Part shown: piece after piece, positions 9,311 to 17,642 of the stretch
Numbering within the stretch: the first letter of the stretch is position 1
How the letters are laid out: the number at the start of each line of letters is the position of its first letter
NCBI RefSeq assembly: GCF_011299555.1
Contig: NZ_CP049857.1
Coordinates: 2,728,001 to 2,792,000, forward strand
DNA from: Dysgonomonas sp. HDW5A
Lineage (GTDB): Bacteria; Bacteroidota; Bacteroidia; Bacteroidales; Dysgonomonadaceae
Direction of reading: 5' to 3'
Length of the DNA stretch: 64,000 nucleotides
Made by a program: the position numbers and the translations under genes
The notes under the pieces: model-generated
What the model was told of the DNA's origin: nothing
Databases searched by the model: none
What the model saw: only the letters and a program-made list of their open reading frames with translations

Positions 9311-10012
9311 TTATTGGTGGATTATCATTAGAGAAAAATAGGGGAATTTGCGGGAAATTATTTCTTGAGTATCGCAAGTGTAATACTCCTTTTCTTTGAC
9401 ACCTACATTTTCGAAGTAATGAAATGTTGCTGTAGGAATCGCAGATATACATTCCTTAACCGCATCCTGACATTGCGAAACCTTCATAATAACCACAACT
9501 TTGCCCGAATTTATTTTATCGATCAGGCTGCTTGCTGATATTATTCCCGGAATTACATTCAGTTCCTCTTCTTGTTTTACAATATGAATTCCTGCTAAAG
9601 CTCCGCTTGCAATAAATGCAGGAATACCTGCAATATGTTCTACCCGAATGTTTTGTTTAACCAGAGTATCGAATATATAATGAATGGACGAATAAAAACC
9701 AGCATCGCCCTCGGCTACAATGGCTACTTTCAGATTCTGGAGATATTGCTGTACAGCTTCCTCAGATACCCGATTATAAGCGTCTATTGCCGGAGAGCGG
9801 TCTTTACTCATGGGAACGTGAAAAGGAATGGTCTTTTTGGGGTCGATATCCAGCTCCATCATAATATCCAAAGCTCTCGAAGATACGGCACCTTCTTTGA
9901 GAATGGTTGCGGGATAAAAAATACAATCGGCAGTTTGCAGGGCTTTTAATCCTTTGAGGGTTATCAAATCGGCTTCACCCGGTCCTAACGATACAAATAC
10001 AATTGGAGACAT
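9311..10012 (-). CDS. cbiL: precorrin-2 / cobalt-factor II C20-methyltransferase
   Basis: 233 residues, normal size. SAM-dependent tetrapyrrole methylase with the N-terminal FVSLGPGEADLITLKGLKAL, AEGDAGFYSS in the SAM pocket and the CbiL-type segment IAGIPAFIASGALAGI. It adds the C20 methyl group, the first peripheral methylation after sirohydrochlorin or precorrin-2. First gene of the riboswitch operon, so control falls on an early committed step together with uptake (btuF) and lower-ligand activation (cobT). Confidence 0.94.
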   Translation of the reverse strand: MSPIVFVSLGPGEADLITLKGLKALQTADCIFYPATILKEGAVSSRALDIMMELDIDPKKTIPFHVPMSKDRSPAIDAYNRVSEEAVQQYLQNLKVAIVAEGDAGFYSSIHYIFDTLVKQNIRVEHIAGIPAFIASGALAGIHIVKQEEELNVIPGIISASSLIDKINSGKVVVIMKVSQCQDAVKECISAIPTATFHYFENVGVKEKEYYTCDTQEIISRKFPYFSLMIIHQ

Positions 10013-10150
10013 CGTTTCTCAATTCTTTTATACTATTAAACAATACTCAGAATTAAGAGGATACGAAACATGAAGTCGCCATATGCCAGGCATATTTTGA
10101 ATATGAATGTTCTTAAGCCTTAACCACGAGCTTTAAACTATATATACCTT

Positions 10151-10330
10151 TGGCAGGTCTTCTGACTTACTCCATCTTCGGATGTCCTTCCCATCTCTCT
10201 ATTAGAAACAGTGGATCAAATAATATCCAAAGATTGCTTGGCGGAGCTTACAGCAGCGGGTCTGTTCAGGATTTACACCTGATTTCCTTTTCAGCACTTT
10301 TTCGTAGATATGAAATTGTGCCACCAAAAC
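10151..10330 (-). promoter_or_regulatory. cobalamin riboswitch 1, upstream of cbiL
   Basis: Read on the minus strand it runs from GGTGGCA through a TCAGGTGTAAATCCTGA arm, the B12-box core GACCCGCTGCTGTAAGC and a GGGAAGG segment to the 3' P1 arm GTCAGAAGACCTGCC. These are the conserved parts of the cobalamin class. It ends about 140 bases before the cbiL start. Such elements normally switch expression off when adenosylcobalamin is bound. Confidence 0.95.
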
Positions 10331-10335
10331 GTCTG

Positions 10336-10343
10336 CAAAGATA
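10336..10343 (-). promoter_or_regulatory. promoter -7 element for the cbiL operon
   Basis: TATCTTTG on the minus strand, matching the Bacteroidetes -7 consensus TAnnTTTG and placing the transcript start at the 5' edge of the riboswitch. Confidence 0.6.
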
Positions 10344-10457
10344 ATAAAGATCAAATAATAATCACGAATAACAGGCTGTGATAATCCTCGGAACAGATAT
10401 TTTCTTCCTGCGTCTATTTTACCCTTGCAGTACATCCGTTGTCTGAAAAATAAAAAC

Positions 10458-10465
10458 TACATTTG
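10458..10465 (+). promoter_or_regulatory. promoter -7 element for the esterase gene
   Basis: TACATTTG, 29 bases before the ATG at 10494, matching TAnnTTTG. Confidence 0.5.
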
Positions 10466-10493
10466 AAAATGATGAACTTAAATTTAAAATAGC

Positions 10494-11663
10494 ATGAAAC
10501 GGATATTTTTTATACTTACTATTTGCCTGATAAGTGCAGGGTTGCTGGCTCAACAGAATCTCGATTTCTCTCCAAAAGCAGAAATTGTTTCGCCTCAGAT
10601 AAATAAAGACAATACAGTAACATTCAGACTGATGGCTCCCAATGCTAAATCGGTAAAATTGCAAGGTGATTGGATGCCCAGTGAGGGATGGACACCCAAA
10701 TTGCAGGATCTGCAGAAAGACGAAAATGGCTTGTGGAGTTTCACTACTCAAGTACTGCCATCTGACCTGTACAGTTATACATTTATTGTGGATGGACTAA
10801 AAGTTATCGATCCCAATAATGTATATCAGGTTCGTGATGTAGCTACTGTAATGAATATATTTCTGATCGAAGGAGGTCTGGGAGACTTGTATAAAGTGCA
10901 GAATGTACCTCACGGAACTGTTGCCCGTCGTTGGTACGATTCTCCAAAGCTCGATAGCCCCCGTCGTATCACTATATACACTCCTCCGGGATATGAGAGC
11001 AGTACAGATAAATATCCCGTGTTTTATCTTCTGCATGGTATGGGAGGCGACGAAGAAGCCTGGATGGCACTCGGACGTGCTTCGCAGATATTGGATAACC
11101 TTATCGCCCAAGGAAAAGCTAAGCCTATGATTGTTGTGATGACTAATGGGCATACAAGCAATACTGCCGCACCGGGAGAGTCTGACAAAGGTTTTTACAA
11201 ACCCGATATGCGAACTCCCGATATATTTAGTGGAGATATGGAAGCTAATTTTGGAGACGTTATCAAATTTGTTGAAAATAATTACAGAACGAAGTCTGAT
11301 AAGCAAAACAGGGCTATTGCAGGCCTTTCTATGGGAGGATTCCACTCCTTGTACATTTCAGCAAATTATCCAAATACCTTTGATTACGTGGGATTGTTCT
11401 CCCCGGCTATTCTGCCACCGGCCAATGCAGCTTCACCTATGTACACAGATTTGGAGGCAAAGTTATTGGCTCAGCAAGCTAATGGATATCGTCTTTACTG
11501 GATAGCTATTGGTAAAACAGACTTTCTGTTTCAGAATGTAGTTGATTACAGATCGAAACTTGATGAAATGAAATTTATATACCAATACAGAGAAAGCGAA
11601 GGTGGGCACACTTGGGCAAACTGGAGGCTTTACTTATCTGAATTTGCACCCATGTTATTTTAA
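10494..11663 (+). CDS. secreted CE1-family esterase with N-terminal CBM48/Ig-like domain
   Basis: 389 residues. Signal peptide ending at SAGLLAQQ; residues about 35-115 form an early-set Ig/CBM48-like module (VTFRLMAPNAKSVKLQGDW, YSYTFIVDG); residues 130-389 are an esterase-D/feruloyl-esterase-like alpha/beta hydrolase (PVFYLLHGMGGDEEAW, nucleophile elbow GLSMGGFHS, late GGHTWANWR with the catalytic His). This layout is typical of Bacteroidetes xylan feruloyl or acetyl esterases acting outside the cytoplasm. It stands alone with its own promoter and no glycanase next to it, so the substrate cannot be named. Confidence 0.85.
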   Translation: MKRIFFILTICLISAGLLAQQNLDFSPKAEIVSPQINKDNTVTFRLMAPNAKSVKLQGDWMPSEGWTPKLQDLQKDENGLWSFTTQVLPSDLYSYTFIVDGLKVIDPNNVYQVRDVATVMNIFLIEGGLGDLYKVQNVPHGTVARRWYDSPKLDSPRRITIYTPPGYESSTDKYPVFYLLHGMGGDEEAWMALGRASQILDNLIAQGKAKPMIVVMTNGHTSNTAAPGESDKGFYKPDMRTPDIFSGDMEANFGDVIKFVENNYRTKSDKQNRAIAGLSMGGFHSLYISANYPNTFDYVGLFSPAILPPANAASPMYTDLEAKLLAQQANGYRLYWIAIGKTDFLFQNVVDYRSKLDEMKFIYQYRESEGGHTWANWRLYLSEFAPMLF

Positions 11664-12117
11664 ATATAGATGTATGTGTGTATGTTGTTGATTGTTAGTT
11701 TTTTTTATTCGATTTTTGGTGGTGTTTTTTTTAAAAGTAAGCTTTATAAAACTTAAAAGTTGAATATTCACTCAACAATTTGAACTCTTTTGCGTTTAAT
11801 GATAAGTAGTGTTTAAATTAAAGTAATAAAGAGATCTTATATTTAATGTTTTATATATTTGTGTTAAAAAATACGAAACATCACCTATTTGTTGATCATT
11901 TTTATAACTTTGTTGCTATATGAATGTAGAATTCTAGCTTTGTGGTCAAATCCAGAAGTTGGTTGTTTCTAAAAGAGTTCTTTTATCAAGTGAATTATGT
12001 CTTAAGATTATACCAAATCGTCGATTGAAAAGAGATATTTGTCGAAGTTTTTGATATTAAACAATAATTTAAGATAACTTAGTACCAGATAAATCAAAAT
12101 TTATATAACTTTGTGGT

Positions 12118-12241
12118 CATAAATCAGAATTATATAAAAAGAAAAAATATTTTCAACTAAGAAGTGATATAAATCCTTTTTAGGTTAGTGTTAGTTAGTG
12201 TGTTTGTAGGAAGCCCATGTCGTGATGACAAGGGCTTTTTC
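12118..12241 (+). ncRNA. possible small RNA of about 120 nt
   Basis: It starts just after TAACTTTG (12106-12113) and ends at a GC-containing hairpin (AAGCCC-a-TGTC, loop, GACA-a-GGGCTT, then TTTT). No ATG-initiated ORF fits inside. The -33 box is weak. The family is not recognised; it could also be an unlinked promoter and terminator. Confidence 0.4.
12211..12240 (+). terminator. intrinsic terminator
   Basis: Stem AAGCCC/GGGCTT extended by TGTC/GACA around a GTGAT loop, followed by a T run. Confidence 0.7.
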
Positions 12242-12494
12242 GTTTATACAATCCCAGAAAGAAACTTACCATTCTACTGCTGGATAATTTTCGACTGTGG
12301 TTCTGCTTGATCAACCATATTATCTTTATTTTTTGCTTAATCTGGTTATTTAAAGGTAACTGTGTCTATCTATTTGATGAAGTAAAAATAAAATATTTTC
12401 CTTTCTCTCTAATTACTAAATCAGACTATTGTATCTATAAATAATTATGGCTAAATTGCTTGTTAAATTATTTAAACACTTAAACAATACAAGT

Positions 12495-12857
12495 ATGAGA
12501 TCACTGAAAACAATGAGCTTTATTCTTTTCTTATTAATCCCTTTTCTGGCATTCACCGGTTGTTCGAATGATGATGACATTACTTTAGATGGAGAACTTT
12601 ATCTGACTTTTGTCAATACCTCGGATGATTTACATGTGCTTATTTATTCGATGCAGAACACGCAAGTATCACTTTTTGACATTCCGTTGAACACTTATAA
12701 GAAACATACTAGTCAATCGCTAAATGTTGGAAATTATCTGATACAACTCAAATCTTCGTATTACAATTACGGAACTGCAGCAGTTCAGATTCAGCAAGGA
12801 AAAAGAACTTCAGTAACCTATGATGAACAGAATAATGCTCATACCTCAATAAACTAA
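12495..12857 (+). CDS. small lipoprotein, unknown function
   Basis: 120 residues from MRSLKTMSF; an in-frame ATG 48 bases upstream would add residues ahead of the signal peptide and is less likely. Lipobox LAFTGC, then an acidic DDD linker typical of exported Bacteroidetes lipoproteins, then a small beta-rich domain (GELYLTFVNTSDDLHVLIYS, GNYLIQLKSSYYNYG). I do not recognise the family. Monocistronic, followed by a strong terminator. Confidence 0.65.
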   Translation: MRSLKTMSFILFLLIPFLAFTGCSNDDDITLDGELYLTFVNTSDDLHVLIYSMQNTQVSLFDIPLNTYKKHTSQSLNVGNYLIQLKSSYYNYGTAAVQIQQGKRTSVTYDEQNNAHTSIN

Positions 12858-12937
12858 TAATACAATTTACTATCTGATTTTGAACCAATAAACCAACCTG
12901 CTTTTTATTAGTTACAAAATATTTTTAATTATATAGA

Positions 12938-12969
12938 TCACACTGAAAATGCGGACATTTTCAGTGTGA
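12938..12969 (+). terminator. strong intrinsic terminator
   Basis: 13-bp perfect stem TCACACTGAAAAT / ATTTTCAGTGTGA around GCGGAC, followed by TTTTCTTTTTG. Confidence 0.85.
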
Positions 12970-13034
12970 TTTTCTTTTTGTCGATAGAATTATCCTCTCT
13001 GTCGATTTTGATTGTCCAACTTTCCCTTCCCCTC

Positions 13035-13042
13035 TATATTTG
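13035..13042 (+). promoter_or_regulatory. promoter -7 element of the efflux operon
   Basis: TATATTTG, 30 bases before the ATG at 13072. It supports that start over the in-frame ATG at 13012, which would lie upstream of the transcript. Confidence 0.55.
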
Positions 13043-13071
13043 AATCAGTAAATAATAAAAATATACTGATT

Positions 13072-13629
13072 ATGAAAAAAATACTTTTAGCTATAGCAAC
13101 TATTGCTGTTTGTTTGAATCTATCGGCACAACCCCCGATGGGCGGTGGAAGACCCGGAGGTGGCGGACGTCCTCCCAGAGGAGAATCTTCGCAACGAGGA
13201 GGTGATAGTAATCAGATTGGCATTACCAAATTTCCTGAGATTGAAGGTCTGACGGAGAAACAACGTGAAAAGTTAGTGAAAACACTAACCGATGAACGGA
13301 AAGCTGTAATGAAACTAGAAGGTCAGAAGCATGAACTAATGATGCCTACCGATGGCTCCGATAAGCCTAAAGACGATGAAAAGACTATGAAGAAGGTTCA
13401 TAAAATTGATGAAAAGATCGATAAAGAAAGAACCAAATCTGATCAGAAAATTAGATCCACTTTATCCCCTGAGCAATATGCAATATTCAAAGAGAAGCGT
13501 GATCAAGTGGAATTCCGAAGACCCGAGAGGCGTAGAAGCCGACCTGCCGATGGAGAGCGACGCAGCCGTTCTGACAGACAAGGAACTCCTCCGGAGATGC
13601 CAATGGATAATGGGTTTGATAATGAATAA
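13072..13629 (+). CDS. Spy/CpxP-like periplasmic protein, Gly- and Arg-rich
   Basis: 185 residues from MKKILLAIATIAVCLNLSAQ, a clear signal peptide. The mature protein opens with a Gly/Pro/Arg-rich stretch (PPMGGGRPGGGGRPPRGE), then a helical region with LTEKQREKL and LSPEQYAIFKEKR (LTxxQ-like motifs as in Spy/CpxP), and ends in a basic Arg/Ser tail. Spy-type proteins are envelope chaperones or stress sensors. First gene of an efflux operon ending in a two-component system, so it may report envelope stress to the kinase (inference). It ends 10 bases before the tolC-like gene. Confidence 0.65.
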   Translation: MKKILLAIATIAVCLNLSAQPPMGGGRPGGGGRPPRGESSQRGGDSNQIGITKFPEIEGLTEKQREKLVKTLTDERKAVMKLEGQKHELMMPTDGSDKPKDDEKTMKKVHKIDEKIDKERTKSDQKIRSTLSPEQYAIFKEKRDQVEFRRPERRRSRPADGERRSRSDRQGTPPEMPMDNGFDNE

Positions 13630-13639
13630 GATATAATCA

Positions 13640-14965
13640 ATGAAAAGATATTATTGTATAATTATTTCTGCTGTAACCTTCAGTTTGTTGATCTCAGAAT
13701 CGCTTTTGGCTCAACAAAGCTGGACATTAAGATCGTGTATAGAGTATGCCCGTGAAAATAATATTCAGGTGCAAAAATCGCAGATTACAGAAGATAGTTA
13801 TGCCGTAGATGAATTACAGTCGAAAGCGGCACTTTTTCCAAGTCTTACAGGGAATGTTTCGCATGGTTTTTCGAATGCACAAGTGGTGAATACCGATGGT
13901 GAGTATAAATTCAAAAGCTCATTGGTCGGACAATATGCCTTGAATGCCAGTGTAACCCTTTTTAATGGAAAGCGTAATCTGAATACTATAAAAGAAGCTC
14001 AGTTAAAAAAGCAGTCTCAGGAGTACACCACTCGTGAAACTCAAAATAGTATAGAGATTTCCATTACACAGGCATACTTGCAGATGTTGTATGCACGTGA
14101 GGCCATTAAAAACAGCCAGAATATACTCGAATCAACCGAAGTGCAGTTGAAACAAACCAAAGATTTTCTGGATGCGGGTAGTATTACACGAAGCGAGTAT
14201 GCACAAATAGAAGCTCAGTACAGTGCCAATAAATACGATGTGGTAGCTGCACAAAACTCATTCGATAATTATAAACTTCAGCTAAAACAATTGCTGGAAT
14301 TGGATCTTGATGTTGATTTTCAAGTCGAATTTCCTCCAATAGCAGATGATAACGTATTGCAAATGGTACCTAGAAAAGAAGACATTTACCGTACAGCATT
14401 AAAGATAATGCCCGAAATAGAAAACAGCAAATTGGGTATAAAACTGGCTAATCTCAACAAGTCTTCAGCAAAAGCAGGGTATTTGCCTACGTTAACATTG
14501 ACGGGAAGTATGGGTACAGGTGAGATTTATAGTCAGTCGCCATCGTTTTTTACTCAGCTTGGACGAAATTTCGATCAAAATATAGGTTTAACATTGAGTA
14601 TTCCCATATTCGATAACCGACAAAACAAATCGAATGTAGAAAAGGCTAGTCTTGATATCAAAACTGCCGAACTGGCTTTGTTGGACGAACAGAAAGCTTT
14701 ACTGCGAACAATTGAGAGCCTCTATCAGGATGTAGTATCGGCACAAAGCAAATACGTTGCAGCCAAGGATAAACTCGGATCAACCGAATTGAGCTACAAT
14801 CTGATATCGGAGCAATATAACTTAGGAGTACGTAATATTGTGGAGCTGACTACCGAAAAAAACAACTACGCAAATGCCTTGCAGGAATTTATACAAGCTA
14901 AATACTCAGCCATATTGAGTTTGAAGTTACTTAATTTTTATCAGGGACAGGAAATTAGTCTTTAA
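13640..14965 (+). CDS. TolC-family outer-membrane efflux channel
   Basis: 441 residues with a signal peptide (SLLISESLLAQQ). Two OEP repeats: SWTLRSCIEYARENNIQVQ at the N terminus, YLQMLYAREAI and DAGSITRSEYAQIEAQY mid-protein, and the second repeat ending in YNLGVRNIVELTTEKNNYANA. Long amphipathic helices fit the periplasmic tunnel. It forms the outer-membrane duct for the MacAB-type pump downstream. An approximately 160-base gap containing a dispersed repeat separates it from macA. Confidence 0.92.
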   Translation: MKRYYCIIISAVTFSLLISESLLAQQSWTLRSCIEYARENNIQVQKSQITEDSYAVDELQSKAALFPSLTGNVSHGFSNAQVVNTDGEYKFKSSLVGQYALNASVTLFNGKRNLNTIKEAQLKKQSQEYTTRETQNSIEISITQAYLQMLYAREAIKNSQNILESTEVQLKQTKDFLDAGSITRSEYAQIEAQYSANKYDVVAAQNSFDNYKLQLKQLLELDLDVDFQVEFPPIADDNVLQMVPRKEDIYRTALKIMPEIENSKLGIKLANLNKSSAKAGYLPTLTLTGSMGTGEIYSQSPSFFTQLGRNFDQNIGLTLSIPIFDNRQNKSNVEKASLDIKTAELALLDEQKALLRTIESLYQDVVSAQSKYVAAKDKLGSTELSYNLISEQYNLGVRNIVELTTEKNNYANALQEFIQAKYSAILSLKLLNFYQGQEISL

Positions 14966-15023
14966 AGAAAGTAACAGTTTAGAGTGGTTATACTTGTCGA
15001 ATTTTTTTAATAGCTCTCCGAGC

Positions 15024-15100
15024 TTAAGGCCTCAGACCTATTTATTGCTTTGGCAAGTATAATAGCGAGAGATAGTTATGGTTATAAAATGTAGCAATAA
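15024..15100 (+). repeat. short dispersed element, long-form copy 3
   Basis: TTAAGGCCTCAGACCTATT, then TTATTGC, CAAGTATAAT and closing GCAATAA. The outer TTATTGC/GCAATAA pair can form a stem. It aligns over about 75 bases with the copy at 30829-30903. Confidence 0.75.
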
Positions 15101-15128
15101 ATTTTTAGTGTTACTTAATAGAATAGCA

Positions 15129-16346
15129 ATGAATAAAAAAATAAAGAAATACCTAATTATAGCAGTTGTAATAATTATAGCCTGTGGTCTTTATTTCTTC
15201 TTACCCCGAAGCGAAAAGTCTGCAATGATTTTAGATACAGCTAAAGTCCAAAAAGGAGATATTGCAACATCGGTTACCGCCACAGGTACTATCGAGCCTA
15301 TCAAATTAGTAGAAGTTGGTACACAAGTGTCGGGTGTAATATCCAAGATATATGTAGACTACAATTCGGTCGTAAAGAAAGGCGAAATATTAGCTGAGTT
15401 GGATAAAAACCTTCTTAATTCGGAGTTGGAGAATGCACAGGCTGTTTTACTGTCGAAGCAAGCCGACTTTCTGAATCAGCAGCGAAATTTTAACCGCCAA
15501 AAAGAACTTTGGGCAAAACAAGCTATCAGTAAAGTTGACTGGGAAGCTGCACAAACTACTTACGAAACAGCTAAATATGCAGTGACATCATCCAAAGCTG
15601 CAGTCTTTAAAGCTCAGACTAATCTGGGATATGCAACCATTTCGTCTACCATTGACGGTGTTGTAATATCCAGAGCAGTAGAAGAAGGTCAAACAGTAGC
15701 GGCCTCTTTTAGTACTCCTACCTTATTTACGATAGCTAACGATTTGACCAAGATGCGTGTTATTGCTAATGTCGATGAAGCCGATATAGGTGATGTAAGT
15801 GAAGGTCAACGGGTTTCGTTTACGGTTGATGCCTATCCTGACGATGAATTTGAAGGAAAAGTGGTGCAGGTACGTTTAGAAGCAACTACCACTTCCAATG
15901 TTGTGACATACGAAGTGGTTATAGATGCACCGAATCCCGATTTGAAATTAAAACCCGGATTAACAGCCAATGTAAATATATACACAATGGAAGAAAAGGA
16001 TGTGCTTAAAGTTCCGTCAAAAGCTTTGAGGTTTAATCCCGATCCTGCATTACTGAAAGATATTAAAGATTTGGTTGTAGAGCATCCTATAGCCTCTGAT
16101 CCCAAAGACAAAACTAAAAAAACAGTTTGGATAAAGTCGGAGAATAAACTATCGCCCAGATTGATCACTGTGGGAGTTTCGGATGGAATAAATACGATGG
16201 TGAAAGATGGTTTGAAAGATGGGGATGTAATTGTTACAGGTATCTCGCAGAAAATGGAAGCAGGAACGCCTAAACCCGAAGCTTCTGCAAGTAGTGGAGA
16301 ATCAAGCCCATTTATGCCAAAACGACCCGAAGGGAATAAAAAATAA
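15129..16346 (+). CDS. macA: MacA-like periplasmic adaptor (membrane fusion protein)
   Basis: 405 residues from MNKKIKKYLI; the frame is open upstream to 15078, but that part is repeat sequence, so the internal ATG in front of the membrane anchor (YLIIAVVIIIACGLYFF) is chosen. Barrel-sandwich and hairpin regions: GDIATSVTATGTIEPIKLVEVGTQVSG, a coiled-coil at about 100-150, TISSTIDGVVISRAVEEGQTV, then beta-barrel LKPGLTANVNIYT. The C terminus is Pro/Ser-rich. It bridges the MacB permease and the TolC-like channel. Confidence 0.92.
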   Translation: MNKKIKKYLIIAVVIIIACGLYFFLPRSEKSAMILDTAKVQKGDIATSVTATGTIEPIKLVEVGTQVSGVISKIYVDYNSVVKKGEILAELDKNLLNSELENAQAVLLSKQADFLNQQRNFNRQKELWAKQAISKVDWEAAQTTYETAKYAVTSSKAAVFKAQTNLGYATISSTIDGVVISRAVEEGQTVAASFSTPTLFTIANDLTKMRVIANVDEADIGDVSEGQRVSFTVDAYPDDEFEGKVVQVRLEATTTSNVVTYEVVIDAPNPDLKLKPGLTANVNIYTMEEKDVLKVPSKALRFNPDPALLKDIKDLVVEHPIASDPKDKTKKTVWIKSENKLSPRLITVGVSDGINTMVKDGLKDGDVIVTGISQKMEAGTPKPEASASSGESSPFMPKRPEGNKK

Positions 16347-16364
16347 ATATTGAAAGAAAATCAG

Positions 16365-16826
16365 ATGAAAAAAAACAAAAAGAAAGTGGATAACATATTC
16401 GAAATACTACTATTATCTCTCTGCTTGATCATGCCAATGATAGGCTATGCCCAGTCAAAACCGACTGACGGCGATCGTAAACCGAATCATCAGCAAGTGC
16501 AGGTTGATTATTTGACCGAAACCTATCAATTTACCGATAATCGATTCACTGAGTACGATTTGAGAAGACACATAGAAGAATTAGCAGGAGTAGTTGCCGT
16601 GCAGGTGAATATGGGTAAATCTAACGTTGTCGTGAAATTCGATAAGAGTAAAAATAGTAAGAGCAAGCTAAAAAAATCGCTAAAGAAACTGGGTGTACCC
16701 GGCAATTTTGTTGATTCTAATAAAAAAGAAAATAAGAATACTAAAAAAGGCGACAACAAAAACGATCAATCCAAAGAAAACGGTTCTAATCGTGAGAATC
16801 AAGGTCATGGAAATGACAGGAGATAA
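16365..16826 (+). CDS. secreted protein with an HMA-like fold lacking metal-binding cysteines
   Basis: 153 residues from MKKNKKKVDN (a TTG at 16350 is the alternative). Signal peptide to IGYAQS; residues 45-110 resemble a heavy-metal-associated beta-alpha-beta-beta-alpha-beta fold (YDLRRHIEELAGVVAVQVNMGKSNVVVKFD, then LKKSLKKLGV), but the CxxC loop is absent. The tail is Lys/Asn-rich and disordered. It lies between macA and macB. Metal binding is unlikely; it may be an accessory interaction domain of the pump. Family assignment is tentative. Confidence 0.6.
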   Translation: MKKNKKKVDNIFEILLLSLCLIMPMIGYAQSKPTDGDRKPNHQQVQVDYLTETYQFTDNRFTEYDLRRHIEELAGVVAVQVNMGKSNVVVKFDKSKNSKSKLKKSLKKLGVPGNFVDSNKKENKNTKKGDNKNDQSKENGSNRENQGHGNDRR

Positions 16827-16850
16827 TTGTCAATCCTAAAAAGTAAGATA

Positions 16851-17594
16851 ATGGCTAAAGAAATAATAAAAGTAGACAATCTGAAACGCGACTTTGTGGT
16901 AGGTGAAGAAACAGTACATGCTTTGCGAGGTGTGAGCTTCTCCATCTTCGAAGGCGAATTTGTGACCATCATGGGAACCAGTGGTTCGGGTAAATCTACC
17001 TTGTTGAATATCTTGGGTTGTTTAGACACACCTTCGGTAGGTGACTATTATTTGGATGGAGTTTCGGTGCGTACAATGGATAAAAATAACAGGGCGACTC
17101 TTCGCAACCGAAAGATCGGTTTTATCTTTCAATCCTATAATCTTTTGGCTAAAACCACAGCCATCGAAAATGTAGAACTTCCATTGATGTATAATTCGTC
17201 CGTTTCTTCTAAAGAGCGTCGCGAACGTGCTATTAAATCTTTGCAGGATGTGGGTTTGGGTGACAGGCTCAATCACAAGTCGAATCAGATGTCGGGAGGT
17301 CAGCAACAGCGTGTGGCAATTGCCCGTGCTTTGGTAAACGAGCCTGTTATTATTCTCGCAGATGAGGCAACCGGAAATCTGGATACACGAACGTCATTCG
17401 AGATACTGACTCTTTTGCAACGGATGCATAAGGACGAAAACCGGACTATCATTTTTGTAACTCACAATCAGGAAATAGCAGAATTTAGCAGTCGCAATAT
17501 TGTGATTCGAGACGGACGTATCAAAGAAGATGTCTATAATACAAATATACGTTCGGCAAAAGACGTTCTCGATAGTCTACCCAAAGAAAACTGA
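16851..17594 (+). CDS. macB: MacB-type ABC ATPase (LolD/MacB family)
   Basis: 247 residues from [11 protein letters not shown]; an in-frame ATG 24 bases upstream is less likely. Walker [11 protein letters not shown]-loop FQSYNLL, signature [15 protein letters not shown], Walker [15 protein letters not shown]-loop VTHN. All catalytic residues are intact. In this phylum the MacB ATPase and permease are often separate genes, as here. It energises transport across the envelope rather than across the inner membrane (mechanotransmission). Confidence 0.93.
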   Translation: MAKEIIKVDNLKRDFVVGEETVHALRGVSFSIFEGEFVTIMGTSGSGKSTLLNILGCLDTPSVGDYYLDGVSVRTMDKNNRATLRNRKIGFIFQSYNLLAKTTAIENVELPLMYNSSVSSKERRERAIKSLQDVGLGDRLNHKSNQMSGGQQQRVAIARALVNEPVIILADEATGNLDTRTSFEILTLLQRMHKDENRTIIFVTHNQEIAEFSSRNIVIRDGRIKEDVYNTNIRSAKDVLDSLPKEN

Positions 17595-17613
17595 TCTTAG
17601 GAACATCAAAAAC

Positions 17614-17632
17614 AAAGGTCTGTGACTTTAAA
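17614..17632. repeat. short dispersed element, copy 4 (core)
   Basis: Core AAAGGTCTGTGACTTTAAA between the MacB ATPase stop and the permease start. Confidence 0.5.
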
Positions 17633-17642
17633 AAAGTAAGGT

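Larger units (their letters stand above)
11664..12494 (+). other. AT-rich intergenic region with two promoter-like sites and one terminator
   Basis: No credible ORF. It holds TAACTTTG -7-like sites at 11905-11912 and 12106-12113 and a terminator hairpin at 12211-12237. The stretch between the second site and the terminator is entered separately as a possible small RNA. Confidence 0.6.

Noticed and set aside
15078-15128. Longer start for MacA
   Set aside because: The extra 17 codons are part of the dispersed element, and the membrane anchor begins right after the ATG at 15129.
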